DNA of 64,000 nucleotides, from NCBI GenBank assembly GCA_947173485.1, contig CAMWFH010000001.1, positions 496,001-560,000 on the forward strand. The letters are read 5' to 3'. Every line of letters begins with the position of its first letter. The stretch's first letter is position 1. Origin of the DNA: an uncultured Clostridia bacterium (lineage in GTDB: Bacteria > Bacillota > Clostridia > Oscillospirales > Oscillospiraceae). Under the pieces are notes generated by a model. That model was not told where the DNA came from. It made no database searches and saw nothing but the letters and a program-made list of their open reading frames with translations. The translations under genes and the position numbers were made by a program. This document shows, piece after piece, positions 6,967-16,407 of this stretch.

Positions 6967-7542
6967 TCAGGAAGATCTGGGATCTTTCCGGGCTAAAGGG
7001 TCCATATGCTGTGCCCGCCGGCGGTCTTTTTTCTGCTTGTGTCTGCTCCGCAGGTCCGGCTCCGGCCTCGTGAGATCCAGGATCTCTATGATATACCTGG
7101 ACCGCCTGAGGTAGCGGAAGGAGACCGGGCCGCGGCATATATCCTGAATCAGTTGGGAACTGCGGCAGCACGCCTCCATGGGGTGCAGGCAGATCAGGAA
7201 GGGCCGCTCCCCGCCCTCCTCCCTGCCCTCCTCGATAAGTTCCCGCTTTCTAACCCCCATCTCCAGGGGGGCTCCGATGATATGGCCGCCGAGGGACACC
7301 TTCCCGGTAAAGACAGCCGTCTCTCTCCCCGCCAGGTCGAGCCAGTAGGGCCGGTAGAACAGAAAGAGGATGGCTGCCGCCAGGCAGTCCAGGAGCAAAA
7401 GGGCCACCGCTCCCGACCGGGGTAGACCTTCTGCGGCCCCGATCGCCGCCAAGACCAGACTTAGGACAAGGCAGACAACAAACAGAGAAACCCCGTAAAA
7501 AGCGCATCCCTTCGTCCGCCGGTACATCTCCCGCCGGCTCAT
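6967..7542 (-). CDS. Hypothetical membrane protein with two N-terminal helices
   Basis: 191 residues. Two hydrophobic segments (about residues 13-37 and 44-66) with a short loop form a hairpin in the membrane. A soluble part (about residues 70-190) follows, ending in a strongly basic tail (RSRHKQKKDRRR). No family was recognised. The ATG overlaps the stop of the upstream hydrolase gene by 4 bp, so the two are translated together and may act together. Confidence 0.65.
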   Translation of the reverse strand: MSRREMYRRTKGCAFYGVSLFVVCLVLSLVLAAIGAAEGLPRSGAVALLLLDCLAAAILFLFYRPYWLDLAGRETAVFTGKVSLGGHIIGAPLEMGVRKRELIEEGREEGGERPFLICLHPMEACCRSSQLIQDICRGPVSFRYLRRSRYIIEILDLTRPEPDLRSRHKQKKDRRRAQHMDPLARKDPRSS

Positions 7543-8228
7543 GCCTGGTCCAGCAGAAATTCCAGCACCGCCTGGCTGAAGGCCTCCGGCCGCTTAGCGG
7601 CGATGAAGTGGTCGCCGTCCAGGAGCTTCAGCCGGCTGTTGGGCAGGCTCCGGGCAATCAGCAGGGTGTGGGACAGCCGAATCATGTCCCGGCTCCCCGC
7701 GATCACCAGGACCGGCATGGTCAAAGCCCCCAGGGCGGCGGGATCGATCTGGGGCTGGCTGACCATCAGGTCCAGCAGCTCCGCCTTCCGGCGGGCCCGG
7801 GGGCACTTTTTCGCAAAGAGGCTGGCGAGCGCGTGCCCCGCGATGATGGGCAGCTGGACCGCCGGCTCCACCCCGGCAGGGGCCAGGTTGGCCCCGTTCA
7901 GCACCAGACGGCTGACCCGGTCCGGGTGGGCCAGGGCGAAGGTGAGGGCGATGTTCCCCCCATCGCTGAAGCCCAGGAGGTCCGCCTTTTCCAGGCCGTG
8001 TTCGTCCATAAAGGTGCCTACGTCCTCCGCGAATCGGTCGATGGTGAAGGGGGCAGAGCCCCGAGGGGACCGGCCGTGGCCCCGGGTGTCCAGGGCGTAG
8101 ACCGTGCGGTGGGCACCCAGGGGGGCCATCTGGGGGGTGAAATAGGTGTGGTCCTCCCCGTTGCCGTGGAGCAGCAGCAGCGGCGCGCCGGCGCCGTACT
8201 GGGTGTAGTGCAGGGAAATATCAGACAT
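7539..8228 (-). CDS. Alpha/beta-fold hydrolase
   Basis: 229 residues. The start at 8228 follows AGAGGGAGG; the 27 codons open upstream are leader. The fold shows LLLLHGNGEDHTYF (HG oxyanion motif, residues 18-31), the DTRGHGRS loop, the nucleophile elbow GFSDGGN (Ser near residue 94), an Asp in GSRDMI and the catalytic His in DGDHF. This fits small esterases and carboxylic ester or carbon-carbon hydrolases; the substrate is unknown. It overlaps the next membrane-protein gene by 4 bp and lies 96 bp downstream of mnmG. Confidence 0.8.
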   Translation of the reverse strand: MSDISLHYTQYGAGAPLLLLHGNGEDHTYFTPQMAPLGAHRTVYALDTRGHGRSPRGSAPFTIDRFAEDVGTFMDEHGLEKADLLGFSDGGNIALTFALAHPDRVSRLVLNGANLAPAGVEPAVQLPIIAGHALASLFAKKCPRARRKAELLDLMVSQPQIDPAALGALTMPVLVIAGSRDMIRLSHTLLIARSLPNSRLKLLDGDHFIAAKRPEAFSQAVLEFLLDQA

Positions 8229-8292
8229 GATGGGGCCTCCCTCTATAAGGAATATAAGCAAAACAAGGTTTTGCGCAAAAAGTTCTTTTTTG

Positions 8293-8320
8293 GTCCTTTT
8301 TTCTTTCAAGAAAAAAGGAC
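8293..8320. terminator. Near-perfect palindrome after mnmG, possible terminator
   Basis: A 28-bp inverted repeat, GTCCTTTTTTCT against AGAAAAAAGGAC, with a 4-nt loop, 5 nt downstream of the mnmG stop. On the minus strand the stem is followed by CAAAAAAG rather than a clean U tract, so it may only slow transcription or protect the mRNA 3' end. Confidence 0.45.
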
Positions 8321-8324
8321 GCCG

Positions 8325-10190
8325 TCATCTCTCCAGATAGATCATCAGCGCCGCCACGTCGGCGGGGGAGACGCCGGAGATGCGCCCCGCCTGGCCCAGG
8401 TCCAGGGGCCGGACGGCGCAGAGCTTCTCCCGGGCCTCCAGCCGCAGGCCGGGGATGCTCTGGTAATCCAGGTCCGCCGGCAGGGCCCGCTCCTCCATCC
8501 GCCGCAGCTCCTCCACCTCCTGGAGCTGGCGGCGGATATAGCCGGCGTACTTGATCGTGATCTCCACCTGCTCCGCCACCGCCGGGGGCAAGTCCGGGCG
8601 GTCCGGGTCGAAGGGGGCCAGCCCCTGGTAGTGGACCTCCGGCCGGCGGAGCAGAGCATCCAAGGGGATGCCGGCGGCGATGGGCGTGCCGCCCTGGGCG
8701 GTGAGGTAGGCGTTCAGGGCCTCCGTGGGGGCGGTGCCGGTGGAGGCCAAGCGGCAGATCTCCCGGTCCACGGCGGCATACTTGGCCTCCACCGCCGCCA
8801 GCCGCTCACCGCTCACCAGGCCCACCCGGTGGCCGATGGCACAGAGGCGATGGTCCGCATTGTCCTGCCGGAGAAGGAGGCGGTACTCGCTGCGGCTGGT
8901 CATCATCCGGTAGGGCTCATCGGTGCCCTTGGTCACCAGGTCGTCGATCAGCGCGCCGATGTAGGACTCCCCCCGAGAGAGGACCAGGGGCGGCTCGCCC
9001 TTCAGTTTGAGGGCAGCGTTGACCCCGGCCACCAGGCCCTGGACCGCCGCCTCCTCGTAGCCCGAGGAACCGCAGAACTGGCCCGCGCCGTAGAGGCCGG
9101 GGACCTTCTTGCTCTCCAGGGTGGGCAGCAGCTCCAGGGGGTCGATACAGTCATATTCGATAGCATAGGCGGGGCGCATGATCTCCGCCTGCTCCAGGCC
9201 GGGGATGGTGTGGAGCATCTCCACCTGGACCTCCTCCGGCAGGGCGGAGGAGAAGCCCTGGAGGTACATCTCCTCTGTCTCCAGGCCCATGGGCTCCAAA
9301 AACAGCTGGTGCCGGGCCTTGTCGGCGAACCGGGTCACCTTGGTCTCGATAGAGGGGCAGTACCTGGGCCCCACCCCCTCGATCACGCCGCTGTGCATAG
9401 GGGAGCGGTGGAGGTTACGGCGAATAATCTCGTGGGTCCTCTCGTTGGTATAGGTCAGGTAGCAGAGGGCCCGATTCTCCGGGGCCCGCCCGGTCTCAAA
9501 GGAGAAGGGCTGGGGGTCTAAGTCCCCCGGCTGGGGCTCCATTTTAGAGAAGTCCACGGAGCGGGCGTTGATCCTAGGGGGCGTGCCGGTCTTGAACCGG
9601 CGGAGGCGGAGGCCCATCCTCCGCAGGCTCTCCGTCAGGGCCAGGGCCGGGGCCAGACCGTCGGGGCCGCTGGAGCGGACGCAGGGGCCCACGATGGTCC
9701 GGCCGTCCAGATAGGTCCCGGAGCAGACGATCGCCGCCCGGACGGTGAACACCGCCCCGGTGTCCAGGACCACCTGGCTGACGGCCCCACCGGTCAGCCG
9801 GATGTCCACTACCTCTCCCTGCCGGAGGGTCAGGCCCTCCTGCCGCTCCAGGGCGTGCTTCATCACCTGCTGGTACCGCCGCCGGTCCGCCTGGGCCCGG
9901 AGGGACCAGACCGCGGGGCCTTTGCCCCGGTTCAAAAGGCGGTACTGGATGCAGGACAGATCGGCAGCCCGGGCCATCTCGCCCCCCAAGGCGTCCAGCT
10001 CCCGGACCAGGTGGCCCTTGCCGGTGCCGCCGATGGCGGGATTGCAGGGCATATTGCCCACGGCGTCCAGGTTGATCGTGAAGCAGATGGTCTTCAGCCC
10101 CAGGCGGGCGGCGGCCAGGGCCGCCTCGATGCCGGCATGGCCCGCGCCGATCACCGCGATATCATATCGTCCAGCGAGAAATCCTTCCAT
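8325..10190 (-). CDS. mnmG: tRNA uridine-5-carboxymethylaminomethyl modification enzyme MnmG (GidA)
   Basis: 621 residues, the normal length. With MnmE it builds the cmnm5 group on wobble U34 of several tRNAs, using FAD and methylene-tetrahydrofolate. The FAD-binding [17 protein letters not shown] is at residues 16-32; the signatures [24 protein letters not shown] and TGTPPRI(N)xxS are present, as is the [17 protein letters not shown] segment. AGAGGAGG precedes the ATG. In many Clostridia mnmE and rsmG flank it; here it is preceded by a small XRE regulator and a metallophosphoesterase. Confidence 0.96.
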   Translation of the reverse strand: MEGFLAGRYDIAVIGAGHAGIEAALAAARLGLKTICFTINLDAVGNMPCNPAIGGTGKGHLVRELDALGGEMARAADLSCIQYRLLNRGKGPAVWSLRAQADRRRYQQVMKHALERQEGLTLRQGEVVDIRLTGGAVSQVVLDTGAVFTVRAAIVCSGTYLDGRTIVGPCVRSSGPDGLAPALALTESLRRMGLRLRRFKTGTPPRINARSVDFSKMEPQPGDLDPQPFSFETGRAPENRALCYLTYTNERTHEIIRRNLHRSPMHSGVIEGVGPRYCPSIETKVTRFADKARHQLFLEPMGLETEEMYLQGFSSALPEEVQVEMLHTIPGLEQAEIMRPAYAIEYDCIDPLELLPTLESKKVPGLYGAGQFCGSSGYEEAAVQGLVAGVNAALKLKGEPPLVLSRGESYIGALIDDLVTKGTDEPYRMMTSRSEYRLLLRQDNADHRLCAIGHRVGLVSGERLAAVEAKYAAVDREICRLASTGTAPTEALNAYLTAQGGTPIAAGIPLDALLRRPEVHYQGLAPFDPDRPDLPPAVAEQVEITIKYAGYIRRQLQEVEELRRMEERALPADLDYQSIPGLRLEAREKLCAVRPLDLGQAGRISGVSPADVAALMIYLER

Positions 10191-10206
10191 GGAAGATGCC
10201 TCCTCT

Positions 10207-10422
10207 CTAGCCCCGCTTCACCGTCCGGTCCTCTGTGCGGCCCATGAGCCAGTCCACTGATACATCATAAAAGTCCGCAAGGCGCAGCAAATTCCCATAG
10301 CGGGGCTCCGCACCCAGCTCCAAGTCCTGATACCCCCGTGCGGAGAGCCCTACCTGGGCCGCGACCTCCGCCTGAGTCAAATGCCGCTCCTTCCGCAGCA
10401 AACGAATTTTTTCTGCAAACAT
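10207..10422 (-). CDS. XRE-family helix-turn-helix regulator, 71 residues
   Basis: Almost the whole protein is one lambda-repressor-like [23 protein letters not shown] (helices 1-2), [12 protein letters not shown] (recognition helix), then [19 protein letters not shown], the usual end of the domain. No ligand domain. GAGGGGGT precedes the ATG. It lies 2 bp after the metallophosphoesterase stop and 16 bp before mnmG, so all three should share a transcript. The target is unknown; autoregulation of this unit is the simplest guess. Confidence 0.85.
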   Translation of the reverse strand: MFAEKIRLLRKERHLTQAEVAAQVGLSARGYQDLELGAEPRYGNLLRLADFYDVSVDWLMGRTEDRTVKRG

Positions 10423-10424
10423 AC

Positions 10425-11291
10425 TTACCCCCTCACCAGTGTCAGCACCGCCAGCTGGGGGCGGTCGAAGAGGCGGAAGGTCCGCCCGGAGTTGCCCAGC
10501 CCTCTGGATACGAAGAGGGTGGAACCATTGGCGTGGTAGATGCCGTTGGTGTAGGAGGGGAAAAAGGTCCGGTCGGTGCTGAGAAGACCATCGGTAAAGG
10601 GGAGGCGGATCAGGCCGCCGTGGCCGTGGCCGGAGATGACCAGGTCCGCCCCCAGCAGGCTGTATTGGGTGGGGAAATGGTCGTTGCGGTGGGCCAACAG
10701 CAGCCAGCAGGCGTCCGGGCCGGCCGATCGGACCTCCGCCGCCAGCTCCTCCGGGGTCTTTTGGCCGGCGTAGCCATTGGGGTCATCGATGCCAGCCAGG
10801 AGCAGACGCTCCCCGCCCCGCTCCAGGGACACGAACTGGTTGCTCAGCACGGTGGCCCCCTGCCGGGCCAGTCCCTCCTTCAGCGCCGGCACCCCCGGCA
10901 GGGCCCACTCGTGGTTGCCAGTGACGAAGTAGACCGGGGCGATGGGGACCAGGGCGGCGGTCAGGTCCAGGGCGTAGACCTGGGGCGTGGCACGGAAGCT
11001 GTCCAGCAGGTCGCCGGTGAGCAGGATCAGGTCCGGCTCTGCCGCCCGGACCGCCTGGAGCAGCGTCTCGTTGTCCTCGCCGAACACCGCCCCGTGGAGG
11101 TCCGAAATCTGGACGATCCGCAGTCCCTCAAAGGCGGGGGGCAGGTCCTCCAGGGGGATGGTGTACCGCTCCACGGACAAGTGATAGTTGCTGTCATAGA
11201 AGGCCCCGGCCAGCAGAAGGAGGGCTGCCAGCAGGACGAAGGGCCATCTGGCGCGCCGGCGGCGGGAGCCGGTATAGGTCCGATACCTCAT
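10425..11291 (-). CDS. Membrane-anchored metallophosphoesterase (YkuE-like)
   Basis: 288 residues. An N-terminal basic stretch and one hydrophobic segment (about residues 17-32) anchor it facing outwards. The calcineurin-like metal motifs follow in order: QISDLHG, LLTGDLLD, VTGNHEW, LLAHRND and SGHGHGG. The YkuE-like subfamily hydrolyses phosphodiester or phosphomonoester bonds at the cell surface, for example in lipid head groups. The start at 11291 follows AGAGGTG; the upstream frame overlaps the divergent nhaC leader and is not used. Confidence 0.85.
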   Translation of the reverse strand: MRYRTYTGSRRRRARWPFVLLAALLLLAGAFYDSNYHLSVERYTIPLEDLPPAFEGLRIVQISDLHGAVFGEDNETLLQAVRAAEPDLILLTGDLLDSFRATPQVYALDLTAALVPIAPVYFVTGNHEWALPGVPALKEGLARQGATVLSNQFVSLERGGERLLLAGIDDPNGYAGQKTPEELAAEVRSAGPDACWLLLAHRNDHFPTQYSLLGADLVISGHGHGGLIRLPFTDGLLSTDRTFFPSYTNGIYHANGSTLFVSRGLGNSGRTFRLFDRPQLAVLTLVRG

Positions 11292-11319
11292 AGAACACCT
11301 CTGTACTAGGTTGGTGGAT

Positions 11320-11348
11320 AGTATAGCATACAAGCCGGACAAATGCAA
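11320..11348 (-). promoter_or_regulatory. Sigma-A promoter of the metallophosphoesterase-XRE-mnmG unit
   Basis: TTGCAT and TATACT on the minus strand with a 17-bp spacer, 29 bp before the first start codon. Confidence 0.7.
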
Positions 11349-11403
11349 ACGCCGTTCTCTTTCCCTGCCCGTCCTCATAAGCATACAGGGGAGGGATCGA
11401 TCG

Positions 11404-12816
11404 ATGAAACGATGTACGCCGGCGGCGGCAGCCGCCTCTTTTTCTTTGATCCTGGCCGTGCCGGCCCTGCTGCTCCACCTGGGGGCTGACGCCGCCATGG
11501 CGGTCTTTGCGGCGGCAGCCGTGTCCACGGCGGCGGCGATGGCCCTGGGGGTCCCCTGGGGGGAGATCGAGGAGACCATTTTACGGGTGGTGGCGGACTG
11601 CATCCCCACCCTTTTGATCGTCATCCTGGTGGGGATGCTGGTGGGGATCTGGATGGCCGGCGGCACCGTGCCGGCCCTGCTGTACTACGGGGTCCGCCTG
11701 ATCGCCCCCGGCACCCTGGTCCCCCTGGCCTTCCTGCTCTGCCTGCTGTGCGCGGAGTTCACCGGCACCTCCTTCGGCAGCGTGGCGGCCATGGGGCTGA
11801 CCATGGCCGGGATCGCCGCCACCACCTCCGTCCCCCCGGCCCTGGTGGCGGGGGCGGTGGTCAGCGGGGCCTGGTTCGGCGATAAGATGTCCCCCCTGTC
11901 CGATACCACCAATCTGGCCTCGGCAGTCAGCCGGGTGCCTCTCTATGACCATATCGGCTCCATGGCCTACACCTCTCTCCCGGCGGCGGCGCTGTCCCTG
12001 GTCCTCTTCACTCTGGCGGGCCTGGGCTGGAGCGGTGGGGAATTGGACACCGGCCAGGCCCAGACGATCTGCGCGGTCCTGGAGGCCCACTTCAACCTGT
12101 CGCCCCTGCTGCTCTTGCCGGCGGTGCTGGTGCTGCTGGTGTCCCTCTGGCGCCTGCCGGCGGTGCTGGGGCTGGGGCTCACCGTGGCGGCCAGCGCCGT
12201 GTTCGCCCTGGTCAGCCAACCCATCGGCCTGACGGCCCTGCTGGACGCTGCCGCCAAAGGCTTCTCCATCTCCACCGGCAGCGCCCTGGTGGACCGGATG
12301 CTCTGCCGGGGGGGCATCGCCAGCATGGCGGACCTGCTGGTGACCTGCATCCTGGCCGGGGTGATGGGGGGCGTGATCGCCGCCGCCGGTATCCTGGACG
12401 TGCTGGCCCGGGAGGTGCTGCTGCGGTTCATCCACCGGCGGGGGCCCCTGATCGCCGCCGCCCTGGTCTACTGTTACCTGGTCAGCTTTCTCACCGCCGG
12501 CAGCCAGACCGTGGCGATCATCATGACCCAGCAGACCTTCGCCGCCGCCTTCGACCGGCTGGACATCCACCCCAAGGTCCTCTCCCGAACTTTGGAGGAC
12601 GCCGGTACCCTCAGCGCCCCCATCGTGCCCTGGGGGCCCTCCGCCGGGTTCGTCATGTCCACTCTGGGGTGCAGCCTAGAATATATCCCCTACTGCTGGT
12701 TCATCTTCCTGGTGCCCCTGTTCTCCCTGCTCTGCGCCGCCACGGGCCTGGGCGTCTGGGACAGAGAGGGCCGGCCCCTCCGGCGGCGGCAAAAGATCTT
12801 TGTCCGCCTCTTTTGA
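11404..12816 (+). CDS. nhaC: Na+/H+ antiporter, NhaC family
   Basis: 470 residues, with about eleven to twelve hydrophobic segments across the whole length. Family marks include GTSFGSVAAMGLTMAGIA, the GAWFGDKMSPLSDTTNLAS motif (about residues 157-175) and the later GSQTVAIIMTQQ and DAGTLSAPIVPWGPS segments. NhaC proteins exchange Na+ for H+, and some members exchange organic substrates such as malate for lactate. The start follows GGGGAGGGA. It is divergent from the metallophosphoesterase. In a cell with Rnf it could use or dissipate a sodium gradient. Confidence 0.87.
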   Translation: MKRCTPAAAAASFSLILAVPALLLHLGADAAMAVFAAAAVSTAAAMALGVPWGEIEETILRVVADCIPTLLIVILVGMLVGIWMAGGTVPALLYYGVRLIAPGTLVPLAFLLCLLCAEFTGTSFGSVAAMGLTMAGIAATTSVPPALVAGAVVSGAWFGDKMSPLSDTTNLASAVSRVPLYDHIGSMAYTSLPAAALSLVLFTLAGLGWSGGELDTGQAQTICAVLEAHFNLSPLLLLPAVLVLLVSLWRLPAVLGLGLTVAASAVFALVSQPIGLTALLDAAAKGFSISTGSALVDRMLCRGGIASMADLLVTCILAGVMGGVIAAAGILDVLAREVLLRFIHRRGPLIAAALVYCYLVSFLTAGSQTVAIIMTQQTFAAAFDRLDIHPKVLSRTLEDAGTLSAPIVPWGPSAGFVMSTLGCSLEYIPYCWFIFLVPLFSLLCAATGLGVWDREGRPLRRRQKIFVRLF

Positions 12817-12872
12817 CCGGCCTGTCCCCTGCCGATATATAAAAATAAGGGAATCGCAGAGGAGGGATGGCC

Positions 12873-13631
12873 ATGAGCGATATGCGTATACAAAGCGCCG
12901 GCGGGGCGGCATGGCCCCAGGAACAGCAGGCAGAGCAGCAGGCAGCGGCCCAGCAGCCGGCGGCAGCCGGCACGGCTCTCCTGTCCCCCAGGGACACCTA
13001 CGCCCGGCAGGAGCGGGAGACCCTGGCCGATATGATGCAGGACGCCCGGAAGAAGATCGAGGCCCACCGGCAAAGTCTCCAGGATCTGCAAAAAAAGACC
13101 AAGCCCAGGTATGGAGACGCGCCGATGCTGGCCTACTCCAAGCTGTCCGGGGCCCGGACCAAGGCCCAGGTCACCGCCGCCGCCAGCTATGCCCGCCGGC
13201 GGATCGCCCAGCTGCGCGCCGCCCTCCGGCAGGACAGCGACAGCTCCGCCGAGATCAAGAGCGCCATCCGCCAGCTGCAAAAGGCGGTGGGCCGGGCGGA
13301 GAAGAAAAAGCGGGAGCTGATCCGGGAGGACCAGCTGGAGCGCCAGCAGCGCAGGAGCCAGGAGCAGGAGGAGGACCAGAAGGCCCAGCGCCTGAAGCAG
13401 GAGCTGCGCCGCCGCCGGACCTCCCGTGTGATGCGGGAGAGCGGCTACCTCCGGGAAGCGGAGATCGCCGGCCGCTTAGCCAGCCAGCTGACGGCGACCC
13501 AGATGGAGCTGCGGGAGCAGGCGGCGTCTATCGGCGCCTCGATCCCCTCCGATGCCGCCGCGGCCCAGTACGCCCAGGCAGCGGCCCCGGCGGCAGATGC
13601 GTCCGGCGGAGAGATCAGTGTGGAGGCATGA
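12873..13631 (+). CDS. Hypothetical coiled-coil protein
   Basis: 252 residues. Of two possible ATGs, 12873 has GAGGAGGG at proper spacing. The N-terminus (residues 8-35) is Gln/Ala-rich. Residues 45-180 form long charged helices with heptad character (YARQERETLADMMQDARKKI; then KKKRELIREDQLERQQRR). The tail is Ala-rich. There is no signal peptide or catalytic motif. The VOC gene starts 1 bp after its stop, so they are co-transcribed. It resembles the coiled-coil gene at 1702 in make-up. No function can be assigned. Confidence 0.6.
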   Translation: MSDMRIQSAGGAAWPQEQQAEQQAAAQQPAAAGTALLSPRDTYARQERETLADMMQDARKKIEAHRQSLQDLQKKTKPRYGDAPMLAYSKLSGARTKAQVTAAASYARRRIAQLRAALRQDSDSSAEIKSAIRQLQKAVGRAEKKKRELIREDQLERQQRRSQEQEEDQKAQRLKQELRRRRTSRVMRESGYLREAEIAGRLASQLTATQMELREQAASIGASIPSDAAAAQYAQAAAPAADASGGEISVEA

Positions 13632-13632
13632 G

Positions 13633-14016
13633 ATGAACATCGAACATATCGCCATGTATGTGAACGACCTGGAGGCGGCAAAGGCGTTTTTCGTCCGCTA
13701 TCTGGACGCCGTGCCCAACGAGGGCTACCACAACCCCAGGACGGATTTTCGCTCCTACTTCCTGTCCTTCTCCGGCGGAGCGCGGCTGGAGATCATGCAC
13801 GCGCCCGCTATGGCGGACCCGGAGAAGCCCCCGGCGCGGACCGGCTATATCCACATCGCCTTCTCCCTGGGGAGCCGGGAGCGGGTAGACGAGCTGACGG
13901 AGCGTCTAAAGGCGGACGGCTACGAGGTCCGCAGCGGCCCCCGGACCACCGGCGACGGCTACTATGAGAGCTGTGTCGTGGGCATCGAGGGGAACCAGAT
14001 CGAACTTACGGTCTGA
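13633..14016 (+). CDS. VOC-family (glyoxalase-like) protein
   Basis: 127 residues, two beta-alpha-beta-beta-beta modules. Likely metal ligands are His in IEHIAMYV (near residue 5), Glu in ARLEIM, His in YIHIAFS and Glu in NQIELTV, as in glyoxalase I / lactoylglutathione-lyase-like proteins. The substrate is unknown; fosfomycin resistance, dioxygenase and methylmalonyl-CoA epimerase relatives share the fold. GGAGG precedes the start. It comes directly after the coiled-coil gene and 6 bp before pnuC. Confidence 0.8.
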   Translation: MNIEHIAMYVNDLEAAKAFFVRYLDAVPNEGYHNPRTDFRSYFLSFSGGARLEIMHAPAMADPEKPPARTGYIHIAFSLGSRERVDELTERLKADGYEVRSGPRTTGDGYYESCVVGIEGNQIELTV

Positions 14017-14022
14017 CTGCAT

Positions 14023-14718
14023 ATGAACGATATAAAGAGATTTCTAAAGAGCGAGCTGACCGGATGGACCGCCTTGGACATCGCCTGGCTGGCGGCGGCC
14101 ACCGCCGTTATCCTGGGCCTGTCCCTCTACTGGGGGGACACCCCTGCCAGCATCATCACCGCCCTGACCGGCGTCTGGTGCGTCATCCTCACCGGGAAGG
14201 GGAAACGCTCCTCCTTCCTGTTTGGGATGGTGAACGTGCTGTTTTACGCCCTGATCTCCTTTCGGGCCAAATACTACGGCGAGGTGATGCTGAACCTGCT
14301 GTACTATGTGCCCATGAATTTTGTGGGCTGGTCTGCCTGGAAGCGGCACATGAACGAGGAGACCGGGGAGGTCATAAAAGAAAAGCTCCCCTTGAAAAAG
14401 GGACTGGTGGTCTACGGCCTCACCGCCGCCGCCATCCTGCTCTACGGCCTGGTCCTCCGGGCCCTGGGGGGCAACTTGCCCTTTGTGGACAGCATGAGCA
14501 CGGTGGTCTCTGTCACCGCCCAGATCCTCTCGGTGAAGCGGCTGGTGGAGCAGTGGGTCTTGTGGATCGTGGTGGACGTGGTGACGGTGATCATGTGGGC
14601 GGTCCATTTCGCCCAGGGAGGCGAGACCATCGCCACCCTGGCCATGTGGAGCGTGTATCTGCTCAACGCGGTCTTCATGTATATCCGTTGGAACAAGGAG
14701 GGCAGCGCCCATGTATGA
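14023..14718 (+). CDS. pnuC: Nicotinamide riboside transporter PnuC
   Basis: 231 residues, about seven membrane segments. Family marks include LTGVWCVILTGKGKRSSFLFG (GxG-K loop), YYGEVMLNLLYYVPMNFVGW and the QWVLWIVVDVVTVIMW helix. PnuC takes up nicotinamide riboside by facilitated diffusion, and trapping needs the NadR kinase encoded by the next gene. No clear Shine-Dalgarno precedes the ATG, so translation may depend on coupling to the VOC gene 6 bp upstream. It overlaps nadR by 8 bp. Confidence 0.9.
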   Translation: MNDIKRFLKSELTGWTALDIAWLAAATAVILGLSLYWGDTPASIITALTGVWCVILTGKGKRSSFLFGMVNVLFYALISFRAKYYGEVMLNLLYYVPMNFVGWSAWKRHMNEETGEVIKEKLPLKKGLVVYGLTAAAILLYGLVLRALGGNLPFVDSMSTVVSVTAQILSVKRLVEQWVLWIVVDVVTVIMWAVHFAQGGETIATLAMWSVYLLNAVFMYIRWNKEGSAHV

Positions 14719-15712
14719 TGTCGGACTATACGGCGGGTCCTTCGATCCCCTCCATATGGGGCATATGGACTGCATCCTCCAGGCGGCCAGTATGTGCCGC
14801 CGGCTCTTTTTGGTGCTGAGCGTGGGGACGGCCCGGCGGGAGATCCCCGCCCGGGTCCGCTACCGCTGGCTCTATCAGGTGACGGAACATATAGGGAACG
14901 TGACCATCCTCACCCTGGAGGACTCCGCCCAGGAAAAGGCGGCCTACTCCTTGGAGGATTGGCGGCGGGACGCCCAGTCCCTAAAAGACCAGATCGGTGA
15001 GCCCATTGACGTGGTGTTCTGCGGCAGCGACTACGGCCCGGACAGTTGCTGGGCCCTCAGCTACCCGGAGAGCGCGCTCCACATCTTCCCCCGGAACGAG
15101 ATCAGCTCCACCCAGATCCGCCGGGACCCCTACGCCCACTGGGACTGGCTGCCCCAGGCGGTCCGGCCCTACTATGTGAAAAAGGTCCTGCTGATGGGGA
15201 GCGAGAGCACCGGCAAGTCCACCCTCACCATCCATCTGGCCCGCCGGTTCAACACCAACTATGTGGCGGAGGCGGGGCGGGAGCTGTCGGAGAAGTCCGG
15301 CACGGACAGGATGATGCTGTCGGAGGACTTTACGGAGATCCTCCTCCAGCACAAATTGAACGAGCTCCACGCCATCGAACACAGCAACAAGCTGCTGTTC
15401 ATCGACACCGACGCCCTGGTGACCCGGTTCTATATGCGCTTTCTGGAGGACCCGGCCATCGAGCGCAACGGGGCTCTGGCCGACGCCCTGGACGCGCTGA
15501 ACACCTACGATCTGATCCTGTTTCTGGAGCCGGACGTGGCGTTCGTCCAGGACGGGGACCGCAGTCCCATCATCCGGGACGACCGGGAACGCTACTCCCA
15601 GCAGATCAAGGACCTTTTGACCCTCCACCACCGCTCCTTTGTCTGCGTCAGCGGCAGCTACTATGAGCGCTACGCCCAGGCGGTCCAGCTGGTGGAGGCG
15701 CTGCTGCGGTGA
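14711..15712 (+). CDS. nadR: NadR-type NMN adenylyltransferase / ribosylnicotinamide kinase
   Basis: 333 residues, two domains. Residues 1-155 are a nucleotidyltransferase with GGSFDPLHMGH (HxGH motif) and SSTQIRRDP. Residues 160-330 are a kinase with the P-loop GSESTGKST and an FIDTDALVTRF segment. Together they turn imported nicotinamide riboside into NMN and then NAD. The N-terminal DNA-binding domain of enterobacterial NadR is absent, so it is an enzyme only. The start follows AAGGAGGG inside the end of pnuC; the gene pair makes a complete salvage route. Confidence 0.92.
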   Translation: MYDVGLYGGSFDPLHMGHMDCILQAASMCRRLFLVLSVGTARREIPARVRYRWLYQVTEHIGNVTILTLEDSAQEKAAYSLEDWRRDAQSLKDQIGEPIDVVFCGSDYGPDSCWALSYPESALHIFPRNEISSTQIRRDPYAHWDWLPQAVRPYYVKKVLLMGSESTGKSTLTIHLARRFNTNYVAEAGRELSEKSGTDRMMLSEDFTEILLQHKLNELHAIEHSNKLLFIDTDALVTRFYMRFLEDPAIERNGALADALDALNTYDLILFLEPDVAFVQDGDRSPIIRDDRERYSQQIKDLLTLHHRSFVCVSGSYYERYAQAVQLVEALLR

Positions 15713-15853
15713 GCGGCGGGCGGCCTGCCCTTACTGTTTTCAAAATTTTTTTCAAGAGCTTGTCCAAAAAGGGGCCTCTGAGGGAATATATATGATAGAG
15801 GGACATATCAAGCGGCCCGCCGTAAGGCGGAGAGAAAAAAAGAGGTAAGATAA

Positions 15854-16321
15854 ATGCCTGTAAGCAATGTCTCGCTGTCCAAGACCTTGGGGAAACTGTT
15901 CGCCTGTATCCTGCTGCTGGTCGTGTGCGTCACACTGGCCATATGCGCCGTGGGGGATCATGTGTGGCTGTACATCGGAGTCCGCGCTCTTTTCTTCCTG
16001 CTGGTGGCCTTGACTGCATTTTCGTTCCGAAAAAACGTCCAGGCAGTGCTGTCCAAAAACGAGCCCCGGCGGAAAATGGTGATGGCTGCGCTCCTCCTGG
16101 TGGCCGCTGTCAGCTTTTGCCTGCACGCCGCCGACATCACCCCGCGCATCTTCTACACGATCACCTACTCGCTGAGCATCTATGACCTGCCCCTCTTCTG
16201 GGCGTTCCTATGGGAGGAGCTTTTCCTGGGCGACCTGTACTGGAGCATCCTCCTGAGCCTGGTCATCCTGTGCGCCCGGCGGCCTGCTTTAGGCACGAGC
16301 CACGCGATCCAGGCTGGCTGA
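15854..16321 (+). CDS. Hypothetical membrane protein
   Basis: 155 residues with four hydrophobic segments (about 12-35, 39-57, 76-95 and 117-141). No family was recognised. AGAGGT precedes the ATG. It lies 141 bp after nadR; that gap has AT-rich stretches and a possible but weak promoter. A strong terminator ends the gene. GC content begins to fall from here towards 18.4 kb. Confidence 0.6.
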   Translation: MPVSNVSLSKTLGKLFACILLLVVCVTLAICAVGDHVWLYIGVRALFFLLVALTAFSFRKNVQAVLSKNEPRRKMVMAALLLVAAVSFCLHAADITPRIFYTITYSLSIYDLPLFWAFLWEELFLGDLYWSILLSLVILCARRPALGTSHAIQAG

Positions 16322-16338
16322 ACCAGGCCATGAATAAC

Positions 16339-16380
16339 ACAAAGACCGGATGGATGAGTCCGTCCGGTCTTTGCTGTTTT
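16339..16380 (+). terminator. Rho-independent terminator
   Basis: AAAGACCGGATGGA / TCCGTCCGGTCTTT stem with a 4-nt loop (TGAG), followed by GCTGTTTT. Confidence 0.85.
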
Positions 16381-16407
16381 AACAGTATAGTAAAGGATGG
16401 CGAAAAG

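Noticed and set aside
11292..11666. A long N-terminal extension of the metallophosphoesterase
   Set aside because: It overlaps the divergent nhaC gene; the promoter and ribosome binding site place the start at 11291.
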